6,086 nt of DNA from Patescibacteria group bacterium. Its GTDB lineage: Bacteria; Patescibacteriota; Gracilibacteria; UM-FILTER-43-11. Below are positions 1 through 6,086 of the stretch, in pieces (within the stretch, counting starts at the first letter, position 1; the number at the start of each line of letters is the position of its first letter). The notes below the pieces were generated by a model. That model saw nothing but the letters and a program-made list of their open reading frames with translations, ran no database searches and was not told the origin of the DNA. The translations under genes were made by a program, and so were the position numbers. The stretch spans positions 1 to 6,086 of the forward strand of contig JAJDCE010000112.1 in NCBI GenBank assembly GCA_029260985.1, in the 5' to 3' direction.

Positions 1-797
1 CCAGCACGATCAGCGCGGGCGGTATCGGCAGCATCAGCGCCACCGGCGAAGTATCGAGCGGATCGGTCGAGGCGTTCGAGATGTACCGTACACTCGGCTC
101 CATGAACCCGCAGGTCCGCAACCGGCACACGTCCCCGGCCAACCAGAGCTTCTTTGACGTTGCCGAGGCGCTGATCGAGGCGGATGGAACCGACGAACAA
201 ACCGCACTTCGGAACGCATCGCAAGCGTTCGCCACGTTTGACGGCGACCCGCGCAAGGCCGTGCAGCCATCATTCAACAAGATCATCAGCGCGTCCGAGG
301 ATGTTGCGCCGAGGGCAAAGAACCAAATCGAAGTCCAGGCACAACTCTCCAATATCGCCGAGACTTATATGTGGAGCCGGGGCTTGTCGCACGCCAAGAC
401 AATCAAGATGGCCAAGAAACGGTGGAAGGAAACCCACCGGATCGTGAACGGCCAGGCGATGTACGTCGGCAGCACCAACACGCCTGACAACCTCGAAGAA
501 CTCAGCAACTACGCCGCTGGGATATACGCCCGAGATAACGGCGAGCGCCTTGACGTGAAGGACACCGACCTTGTCTTGAAATACTCGCCCGGCACCAACC
601 GGTGGTATGTCGCCCACAAGGTAACTGGCCGGATGATGGAAGACTCACCGTTCCTCTCAGCAAGCGACCTCAACGAACTCGACAAGCACCGATCGCAAGA
701 CGCGGCCAAAGGGATTGTGTTCGGTAAAAATGTCAGCCCGTTCAGTGACCTGAGCGAAAATGACATCGCCACGATCGGGTTCGGTCTAGCACAATGA
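1..797 (+). CDS. Probable internal virion (DNA-ejection) protein, C-terminal part, 5' truncated
   Basis: The reading frame is open from the left edge (first full codon at 3) to TGA at 795-797, giving 264 visible residues. An ATG at 81 exists, but the 26 codons before it are open and read as plausible protein (Ser/Gly-rich, then VEAFEMYRTL), so I treat the gene as running in from outside the window. Visible parts: a helical stretch with AFEMYRTLGSMNPQVRNRH and SFFDVAEALIEADGTDEQTA, a style common in the long helical ejection proteins of T7-like phages; a Lys/Arg-rich helix around 390-440 (AKTIKMAKKRWKETHR); and a short beta-like segment at 567-638 with DLVLKYSPGTNRWYV. No catalytic motif is visible. 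By position, just upstream of a gp16-like protein, it would be the counterpart of T7 gp15 or of a transglycosylase-bearing core protein; which one cannot be decided from this fragment. It overlaps the next gene by ATGA. That the gene is real is near certain; the function is inferred from context and sequence style. Confidence 0.65.
   Translation, partial: STISAGGIGSISATGEVSSGSVEAFEMYRTLGSMNPQVRNRHTSPANQSFFDVAEALIEADGTDEQTALRNASQAFATFDGDPRKAVQPSFNKIISASEDVAPRAKNQIEVQAQLSNIAETYMWSRGLSHAKTIKMAKKRWKETHRIVNGQAMYVGSTNTPDNLEELSNYAAGIYARDNGERLDVKDTDLVLKYSPGTNRWYVAHKVTGRMMEDSPFLSASDLNELDKHRSQDAAKGIVFGKNVSPFSDLSENDIATIGFGLAQ
794..797 (+). other. ATGA stop/start overlap, partial virion protein to gp16-like gene
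   Basis: The ATG at 794-796 shares bases with the TGA at 795-797 of the upstream gene. The 20 bases before it (cgggttcggtctagcaca region) hold no purine-rich Shine-Dalgarno, so initiation probably depends on ribosomes terminating at the upstream stop. The geometry is seen directly; the coupling is inferred. Confidence 0.85.
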
Positions 798-3700
798 CAC
801 AAGCACCAACCACGACCTTTGAAGAAATCCAGCTCGGGCTCATCGGGTCCACACCGCGGGGCAGCGTAAGCCTGGAACAAAAGGTCACGATGAAGCGAGA
901 CCAGGAACGGTTCCGCGCGCAGCACAAGCAGAGCTTCGGACGATCAATCATCGACGCCGTAGACAGCGAGTTCATCAGTGAATGGATCGCCAGGCAGGGA
1001 GTACTCAGTTCGTATGGCGGCTACGACCCCGACTTTGTTCCGACCGAGGACGAGCGCAAGCAACTCTTCGACGGCCTCGACGAATCCCTCTGGGACGAGT
1101 TTGAGAAGGTCGGGAACATGGACCAAGCACAGGTGCTCCGCGGCCAACTGCTTCACATCCAAGGCGCCAGGCAACGGCTCCAGCAACAGGGCCTCACCGG
1201 CGCGGCGCTGCGAATCGGCGCGCAGGTCGTTGACCCGATCGCGATCATGGCAGAGATCGGCACCGTTGGGCTTGCCGGGCCGGCGTTCCTGGTCGGCAAG
1301 GGCACCCGCGTAAGCCGACTAGTCCGCGGCGGCCTGGTGGTCGCGGCGCCCGAGGTAGCCATCGAATCAACAAGGGCCGTTCTCGACCCACAAGCCGGAC
1401 CCAAGGATATCATCTACGCCGGGTTGGCAGCCATGACACTCGGCGGCGCGATCAATGTGGCGCTGACCAAGGGCGCCACGCGCGCGACGAAACGCATCGA
1501 GGCATCCGACTTTGTTGATAGCGCAATGGGCTCGGCCGCTGGGCCAGAGTTCTCGCGGTCGCTACGACAAATCCTTGAGAGCAACCTGACCCCGGACGGC
1601 AAGCGATACTTTGACGAGATCCTTTCGCCCGGTGGCCAACAGGCTTATCTGGACGACGTGATTTCTCACGCCGGACTCGACGCCGTAGACGACGCCGACC
1701 TGGTCGCCGCCATCAAGGGCATGGACGAGGAAGAGATCCTTGAACGGATGCTCGGCAAGGGTCCGTCCGACGAGATTATTGTGGGCAACCCAAGCCCCGA
1801 AGCGGCAGACCCCGGCTTTGCGGAAGAGATCGCGGAACTGCGCAAGCGGCAGGCCAACCCAGACGCCCAACCACTCAGCGAAGACGAGGTTGATCTGCTC
1901 CTGAACTTCGACGACCCCGACGTTGGCGTAGACATTGCCGACCTGAATGGGCCGCCAGAACTACCGCCCAAGGTCGCCAACGACTTCACCGCCCGTCCAA
2001 CCGGAACGCGGGCGGCGTACAAGTGGGCGAGGCACTCGTTCGCGTCAATCCTCGGAAGCAACCCCAGCGATGAGATCCGCAAGGCCGGCAGTGTTATGGC
2101 CGAGGACGCGCTGGTCCGAGCCGGTGGCGCGCCCGCCCCGATGTCCGCGACACGGTGGGTCCAGATGACCTACGAGGCTAAGCTGTCCAAGTTCCAGAGA
2201 ATCCACGACACAGAGTTCAAGAAGTGGTCCGCACGAACCGGCAACAAGAACCACGACACGTTCGCGGAAGAGGTCGGCAAGTACAAGCGCAAGCCGGTCG
2301 GCACCCCGGCACACCCGGAAGTGAAGCGAGCCGCCGCGGCATCCGACGACACGATCGAGGAAGCACTGAATATCGGCAAGCGGCACGGCGTGCGCGGGCT
2401 CGAGGACATCGAGCACATCCCCGGACACATGCCACGCATCTGGGTTCCGGCCAAGATTTCCGACGCTATCGCCGTGCTTGGCGAGGAAACATTCGACGAC
2501 CTGCTCGCCAAGGCGATCATCAACGGCTCCGAAGACGCCATCGACCCAGCCATCGCGGCCAAGATGGGCACCGGGATGCGCAAGAACATCCTGAGCGCCG
2601 ACCAGATGACCGACTGGAAAAAGTCGCACATGGTTTCCGGCGAACTCCCCGACGAGATGGCGATGATTATGTCGGGCGAGGGCATCAGCGATGAGGTCAT
2701 CGAGACCATCCTGTACCGCGCCGACAAGAAGATTGACAAGGGCGGCGGCAATATCGCCCGGTCCAAGCACCGCGTCCGCCTGGACGAGAACACCACCGTT
2801 CCGGTCGATGGCGGGCACCTTTCCGTCTCCGACTTCCTCGACAACAACATCGAGAACGTCACCCGGCTCTACGGCCGGCAGGTCATCGGCGCGTCCGGCG
2901 CGTCCGAGGTCTACCGGGCGATGACGCCGGCAACGAGGACGAGGCCGTTCAAGAACTTCAAAGAGCTTGCCGAGCACCTTGAAAAAGACGCGCTCGGAAA
3001 GGGCATCAAGAAGGGCAAGATCAACAGCGCCCTCAAGCACCTGGAAACACTGGACAATATCATCCGGGGCGTCCCGGTCACGCCCAACAACGCGATGAGC
3101 ACGTTCGGCCGCCGGCTGCGCGCCGTCAACTACCTGCTCCGCGCTGGCGCGTTCGGCGCCGCACAGGTTCCAGAGGTCGCGAACCCGGTTATGGAGGCCG
3201 GGTTCAAGGCGTCTCTCACCCAGATGCCCGAACTCAATAAAGTGTTCAAGGCCGCCCGCAAGGGCGATATGCCGGACGGGCTCATCAAGGAAATCGAACA
3301 GATCAGCGGCATCGGCTCCGACCAGATGCTCAACCGGTTCTTTGACAAGTACGACGACATCGGCACCGGTGCGATCGAAGCCGGCGCCTCAAAGTTCGAC
3401 AAGCAGATCCACGGCCTCAACCACGCACAATCTGTGGCGTCCGGGATGGTCCACGTTGACACGGCCTCGCGCCGAATCGCAGGGATGCTCGGCTCACAGC
3501 GATTGGTCCAGTTCGCACTCGAGGGCAAGGTGCCAAGCGTAAGGCGAGCGGCGGCGCTAGGCATGGAGCCCGACGAGATCCAGTCCGTCATGGCGTCCAT
3601 ACGAAAAGAAATCGACCGCGGCGTCATTGGCCTCGAAGTTGGACCGTTCGGTCGCAACAAGCTGGCCTCGCTCCATATCGACCAGTGGGAGGATGTCCAG

Positions 3701-4366
3701 TCGGCAACCATGTTCGCCCAGGGCTTGCGCCGGTGGGCCGACCGGGGCATCCAGCGGAACGACCCCGGACAGCTCGCGCCGTTTATGACAACCGAGATGG
3801 GCCGGATACTGATGCAGTTCCGGTCCTTCCACGTCGCGTCATGGGAGAAGCAGTTCTTGCACCGCATCCAGATGCACGACACCAACGCCGCGACCGGCGC
3901 GATCTTCGGCATGACCATCGGTGGGCTTGTCTACACCGCACAGACCTACACCCGCTCAATCGGCAGAGACGACCGGGAAGAATACCTGAACACCAGGCTG
4001 TCAACCGACTCGATCGCCAAGGCCGCGTTCCAGCGCGGAGGGGCGGCGTCTCTACTCCCCGGCCTGATCGACACAACGCTCCCATTGGCCGGCGTTGACC
4101 CGCAGTTCTCATACAGGAACACCGGCCTGTCATCGGGCTTCGGTATCACCGACCTCGGCGGCATGGTTGACTCCACCCCAACGTCGCGGCTTGTTTCCGA
4201 CTTTGGGCGCGCGCTACAGGGCGCGACCACCGCGCTCCGCACAGACGAAGACTACGACCGGCGAGACCTTGACGCCCTGACCAACCTCGCGCCGTTCCAG
4301 AACGTGATCGGCGTTCGCAACGGCCTGAGATGGCTCGAACAAACACTCCCAGAGGATGAACAATGA
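794..4366 (+). CDS. T7 gp16-like internal virion / DNA-ejection protein (1190 aa)
   Basis: Complete 1190-residue protein starting at the ATG that overlaps the previous stop. In this family the protein lies in the capsid core, is ejected with the genome and helps build the trans-envelope DNA channel. Residues 76-135 (GYDPDFVPTEDERKQLFDGL, LWDEF, then an AQVLRGQLLHIQGARQRL helix) resemble internal core proteins of environmental T7-like phages. Hydrophobic, possibly membrane-active stretches follow at about 140-168 and 204-224. Residues 296-390 form an acidic, proline-containing linker, followed by a Lys/Arg-rich region near 462-512. The C-terminal part is the most family-like: EMGRILMQFRSFHVASWEKQ at 1001-1020, the hydrophobic AIFGMTIGGLVYTAQTY near 1036-1052, then SIGRDDREEYLNTRLS and AAFQRGGAASLLPGLID. 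T7 gp16 is about 1318 residues and carries an N-terminal lytic transglycosylase; I see no such domain here, so that activity may lie in the upstream gene or elsewhere. No clear Shine-Dalgarno precedes the start, suggesting coupled translation. The family call is from recalled patterns, not a search. Confidence 0.85.
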   Translation: MTQAPTTTFEEIQLGLIGSTPRGSVSLEQKVTMKRDQERFRAQHKQSFGRSIIDAVDSEFISEWIARQGVLSSYGGYDPDFVPTEDERKQLFDGLDESLWDEFEKVGNMDQAQVLRGQLLHIQGARQRLQQQGLTGAALRIGAQVVDPIAIMAEIGTVGLAGPAFLVGKGTRVSRLVRGGLVVAAPEVAIESTRAVLDPQAGPKDIIYAGLAAMTLGGAINVALTKGATRATKRIEASDFVDSAMGSAAGPEFSRSLRQILESNLTPDGKRYFDEILSPGGQQAYLDDVISHAGLDAVDDADLVAAIKGMDEEEILERMLGKGPSDEIIVGNPSPEAADPGFAEEIAELRKRQANPDAQPLSEDEVDLLLNFDDPDVGVDIADLNGPPELPPKVANDFTARPTGTRAAYKWARHSFASILGSNPSDEIRKAGSVMAEDALVRAGGAPAPMSATRWVQMTYEAKLSKFQRIHDTEFKKWSARTGNKNHDTFAEEVGKYKRKPVGTPAHPEVKRAAAASDDTIEEALNIGKRHGVRGLEDIEHIPGHMPRIWVPAKISDAIAVLGEETFDDLLAKAIINGSEDAIDPAIAAKMGTGMRKNILSADQMTDWKKSHMVSGELPDEMAMIMSGEGISDEVIETILYRADKKIDKGGGNIARSKHRVRLDENTTVPVDGGHLSVSDFLDNNIENVTRLYGRQVIGASGASEVYRAMTPATRTRPFKNFKELAEHLEKDALGKGIKKGKINSALKHLETLDNIIRGVPVTPNNAMSTFGRRLRAVNYLLRAGAFGAAQVPEVANPVMEAGFKASLTQMPELNKVFKAARKGDMPDGLIKEIEQISGIGSDQMLNRFFDKYDDIGTGAIEAGASKFDKQIHGLNHAQSVASGMVHVDTASRRIAGMLGSQRLVQFALEGKVPSVRRAAALGMEPDEIQSVMASIRKEIDRGVIGLEVGPFGRNKLASLHIDQWEDVQSATMFAQGLRRWADRGIQRNDPGQLAPFMTTEMGRILMQFRSFHVASWEKQFLHRIQMHDTNAATGAIFGMTIGGLVYTAQTYTRSIGRDDREEYLNTRLSTDSIAKAAFQRGGAASLLPGLIDTTLPLAGVDPQFSYRNTGLSSGFGITDLGGMVDSTPTSRLVSDFGRALQGATTALRTDEDYDRRDLDALTNLAPFQNVIGVRNGLRWLEQTLPEDEQ
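2888..2905 (+). repeat. Perfect 9-bp tandem duplication (GGCGCGTCC x2) inside the gp16-like gene
   Basis: Two adjacent identical 9-base units stay in frame and encode Gly-Ala-Ser twice (residues 699-704). It is a small in-frame slippage-type duplication with no evident function, noted because it is exact and could vary between related phages. Confidence 0.7.
4351..4356 (+). promoter_or_regulatory. Shine-Dalgarno sequence for the probable small terminase
   Basis: AGAGGA lies 6 bases upstream of the ATG at 4363, inside the last codons of the ejection-protein gene. It is the only well-placed Shine-Dalgarno among the three starts visible here and supports the 4363 start. It also argues against the ATG at 4356, which overlaps the motif itself. 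It may let the small terminase be made in larger amounts than its neighbours, but that is inference. Confidence 0.72.
4363..4366 (+). other. ATGA stop/start overlap, gp16-like gene to probable TerS
   Basis: The ATG at 4363-4365 overlaps the TGA at 4364-4366 that ends the 1190-residue protein. Unlike the other two junctions, this one also has a good Shine-Dalgarno, so it may combine coupled and independent initiation. Confidence 0.85.
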
Positions 4367-4623
4367 CCGACAAATCAATGAGCGACCTGCTCGACGAGGC
4401 GCTGATGAAAAAGCTCGCCGAACCGGACAAGCTCACCCCGTCCGAACTCGAGGTCGTCCGCAAGCGCGTGGGCGACATCAACAAGTCGTCCATGAAGGGC
4501 TCAGGCGGGGCCAGCGACAGCTTGCTCGCCAAGGCCAAGGAACACGTCGGTCCCAAGCCCGGACCGGACATGCGCATCCCGCCGCTTGAGTCAATGGAAG
4601 GCCGGGACGCCGCCAGCGCATGA
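4363..4623 (+). CDS. Probable small terminase subunit (TerS, T7 gp18-like), 86 aa
   Basis: A small protein between the ejection protein and the large terminase, joined to both by ATGA overlaps. Its length matches T7 gp18 (89 aa), and its place directly before the large subunit is where TerS usually lies. Residues 5-45 read as two helices (SMSDLLDEALMKKLAEPD, then LTPSELEVVRKRVGDINKSS) linked by a turn. This resembles the N-terminal pattern of small terminases in marine podoviruses, where a short helix precedes a conserved 'ASDLNVARQ'-like segment. The tail (46-86) is Gly/Pro-rich and probably flexible. In packaging, TerS recognises the phage DNA and regulates the large subunit's ATPase and nuclease. 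It is the only gene here with a clear Shine-Dalgarno (AGAGGA at 4351-4356, 6 bases before the ATG). There is no obvious helix-turn-helix and the sequence match is weak, so position and size carry much of the call; an unrelated small virion or lysis-linked protein is the alternative. Confidence 0.58.
   Translation: MTDKSMSDLLDEALMKKLAEPDKLTPSELEVVRKRVGDINKSSMKGSGGASDSLLAKAKEHVGPKPGPDMRIPPLESMEGRDAASA
4620..4623 (+). other. ATGA stop/start overlap, probable TerS to TerL
   Basis: The ATG at 4620-4622 overlaps the TGA at 4621-4623. The nearest purine-rich stretch, GGAAGG at 4596-4601, ends 18 bases before the ATG, too far for normal spacing. Reinitiation after TerS termination is the likely route and would tie the amounts of the two packaging subunits together. 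Confidence 0.85.
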
Positions 4624-6086
4624 GCCCCGAACAATACCTTGAACGGTTGAAGAAAGACCCCTGCTTCTTCACCCACGAACTCTGGGACCAGCTCGGGCTG
4701 CTCGTTCACCACCCGATCACGGAAGTCATGGAGGACATGATCCGGTTCGGGTTCACGGGCATCCCGGACTACGACCCCGACATCCACTGGAACGACGGGA
4801 ACATCATCCCCGACTACCCCAAGCGCGGGCTGCTCGCGCCGCGTGGTGACGGCAAGACCTACCTGATCGTGGCGTCCGGCACATGCTGGGACTTGTACTG
4901 CGACCCGGAACAACGGATCAAGGTCATCTCCAAGTCCTACGGGTTCGCGACCGACGTGGTCAGCCAGGTGCGGCAGTGGGTTGAGAACGTCTGGTTCCTT
5001 CAACACCTTGTCCCCAATCCTGCCCTCAAGCACCGCGACTCCGAGGACGCCTTTGATACCGCGGCCATCATGCGTACCAAAGACCCGTCCCTGGACGCCA
5101 AGGGCATCGACGGCCAGATCACCGGTACTCGCGCCCACAAGGTCAAGTTCGACGATGTCGAGACCCCGACCAACACGCGCACGCTCGCCGCCCGTGACCT
5201 GCTGGACAAGACCGTTCGCGAGGGCACCGAGATCGCGTCGTTCGGTGAGAAGGAACAAATCTACGTCGGCACGTTCCACCATGAAGAAACGCTGTACCTG
5301 AAACTCGCCGAGCGCGGGTTCGAGATCCGAACATGGCCCATCTCGTATCCCCAGAAGAACGACAAAATACACAACCTTGCACCGATGATCCAGCGCAAGC
5401 TGGACTCGGGCGAGGCAAGCTATACCGAGGACGAGGCGTACCACCTCAACCCCGTCGACCCCGTCAAGTACGACGCCGACACCATCCTCAACAAGATGGC
5501 CGAGGGCCGGTCCCACTTCGCGATGCAGAATATGCTCATCTGCGACATGGGCGACACGCTGCGGTATCCCCTGCGCCTGAAAGACCTTATCGTCCCCGAC
5601 TTCGCGATCGAGCGGAACGAGGCCCCGTTGTCTATCAAGTGGGGCCAGTCGCTCAACGCCGGCACGACCAAGTGGGAAGACATCCTCTCGCTCGGGTTCG
5701 GCACCGACTGCCTCCACCGGCAGATCATGTATAACAACGAGCAGGCCCCGTATTCCGGCACCGTCATGTTCATCGACACGTCCGGCGCCGGCGCGGACGA
5801 GACCGGCTACGCGATCGTAAGTCACCTGGCGGGATACCTCTGGTGCAAGGCGTGCGGCGGGCTGGCCGGTGGCGAATCGGGCCACTCCGACACCGTCCGT
5901 AACCAGCTCATGGACCTTGCCAGGCGGCACGGCGCGCGCACGATCCTGGTCGAAGAGAACATGAACTCGGCATTCGGCCCGCTGCTGGAAGTCACCGCCA
6001 AGCAATACTATGTGGACCCAGGGGGCGACGAGTTCCCCAACGGCTGGCGCTGCTCCATCGAGCCCGTCCGCTCCAAGGGGCAGAAG
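4620..6086 (+). CDS. Terminase large subunit (TerL, T7 gp19-like), 3' truncated by the window
   Basis: 489 residues are visible; T7 gp19 has 586, so roughly 100 residues lie beyond the right edge. TerL is the ATP-driven motor that pumps DNA into the prohead and the nuclease that cuts the concatemer. Landmarks collinear with T7 gp19: an N-terminal FFTHELWDQLGL helix (16-27); Walker A APRGDGKT (73-80; T7 has FRGIGKS); GIDGQITGTRA (162-172); Walker B VKFDDVETPTN (175-185; T7 has IADDVEIPSN); coupling motif IYVGTFHHEETLY (214-226; T7 YLGT); WPISYP (239-244); LRYPLRLKDLIV (314-325). The RNase H-like nuclease opens with MFIDTSGAGADETGYAIV (383-400), whose Asp386 is the likely first metal ligand, and ILVEENMNSAFGPLL (442-456), whose Glu445 or Glu446 is the likely second. 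The final catalytic Asp region is outside the window, which ends in VRSKGQK, matching the T7 segment just before the 'LEP' motif. About 20 extra residues precede Walker A. The start at 4620 is chosen for the ATGA overlap and the natural N-terminus; no strong Shine-Dalgarno is present, pointing to coupling with TerS. Confidence 0.96.
   Translation, partial: MSPEQYLERLKKDPCFFTHELWDQLGLLVHHPITEVMEDMIRFGFTGIPDYDPDIHWNDGNIIPDYPKRGLLAPRGDGKTYLIVASGTCWDLYCDPEQRIKVISKSYGFATDVVSQVRQWVENVWFLQHLVPNPALKHRDSEDAFDTAAIMRTKDPSLDAKGIDGQITGTRAHKVKFDDVETPTNTRTLAARDLLDKTVREGTEIASFGEKEQIYVGTFHHEETLYLKLAERGFEIRTWPISYPQKNDKIHNLAPMIQRKLDSGEASYTEDEAYHLNPVDPVKYDADTILNKMAEGRSHFAMQNMLICDMGDTLRYPLRLKDLIVPDFAIERNEAPLSIKWGQSLNAGTTKWEDILSLGFGTDCLHRQIMYNNEQAPYSGTVMFIDTSGAGADETGYAIVSHLAGYLWCKACGGLAGGESGHSDTVRNQLMDLARRHGARTILVEENMNSAFGPLLEVTAKQYYVDPGGDEFPNGWRCSIEPVRSKGQK

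Noticed and set aside
81..83. ATG at 81 as the true start of the first gene
   Set aside because: The frame stays open to the left edge with plausible protein content, and no strong Shine-Dalgarno is spaced properly before it. A truncated larger gene is more likely, though 81 cannot be fully excluded.
2224..2694. 156-codon + strand frame inside the gp16-like gene
   Set aside because: Arginine/histidine-rich out-of-frame product typical of GC-rich coding shadows, with no domain pattern.
2045..3040. A 331-codon open frame on the minus strand inside the gp16-like gene
   Set aside because: Same antisense-shadow composition, no plausible domain, and fully within a long, convincing + strand gene.
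4356..4589. Alternative + strand frame starting at ATG 4356, seven bases before the TerS start
   Set aside because: The product is Arg/Gln-rich with no structure, and its ATG overlaps the Shine-Dalgarno that serves 4363. The 4363 frame has the ATGA overlaps at both ends.
5780..5800. GC-rich palindromic GGCGCC-type sequence as a possible hairpin or site
   Set aside because: It falls on codons for the conserved nuclease motif (TSGAGADE) and is explained by Gly/Ala codon use.
4146..6005. A 619-codon open frame on the minus strand, antisense to TerS and TerL
   Set aside because: It lies opposite well-recognised TerL motifs. Its product is rich in Val/Leu/Gly/Asp/Arg with no recognisable domain, as expected for an antisense frame of a GC3-biased gene.
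1..6086. Possible undescribed defence, mobile or RNA-based system
   Set aside because: All of the window is taken up by four phage virion/packaging genes, with no spare intergenic DNA, repeat array or unexplained accessory gene.

Overview
The window looks like the structural/packaging part of a T7-like (short-tailed, podovirus-type) bacteriophage genome, or a prophage or metagenomic contig derived from one. The DNA is GC-rich, with strong C/G preference at third codon positions. That suggests a high-GC bacterial host, but nothing in the window identifies the host. All genes lie on the + strand. There is essentially no intergenic DNA, and I see no RNA gene, IS element, CRISPR array, promoter or terminator.

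Layout from left to right: (1) 1-797, the C-terminal part of a protein that runs in from the left edge, probably a large internal virion (DNA-ejection) protein; (2) 794-4366, a complete 1190-residue T7 gp16-like internal virion/ejection protein; (3) 4363-4623, an 86-residue protein that is probably the small terminase subunit; (4) 4620-6086, a T7 gp19-like large terminase subunit, cut by the right edge at residue 489. The terminase identification is very strong: Walker A, Walker B, coupling motif and the first nuclease motifs are readable and collinear with T7 gp19. The ejection-protein call rests on C-terminal and N-terminal sequence patterns typical of marine and environmental T7-like phages.

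Functionally this is one late module. The ejection proteins sit inside the capsid, leave with the DNA and help form the channel through the cell envelope. The terminase subunits recognise, pump and cut concatemeric DNA into the prohead. All three gene junctions are the same 4-base ATGA stop/start overlap, so the four genes were probably translated from one message with coupling. Only the small terminase has a clear Shine-Dalgarno sequence.

The main unusual points are the extreme compaction and the apparent absence, between ejection protein and terminases, of the tail fibre, holin and Rz-type genes that T7 has there. Other oddities are an acidic linker inside the ejection protein and a short insertion before the Walker A motif of the large terminase. 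I found no convincing sign of an undescribed non-phage system.
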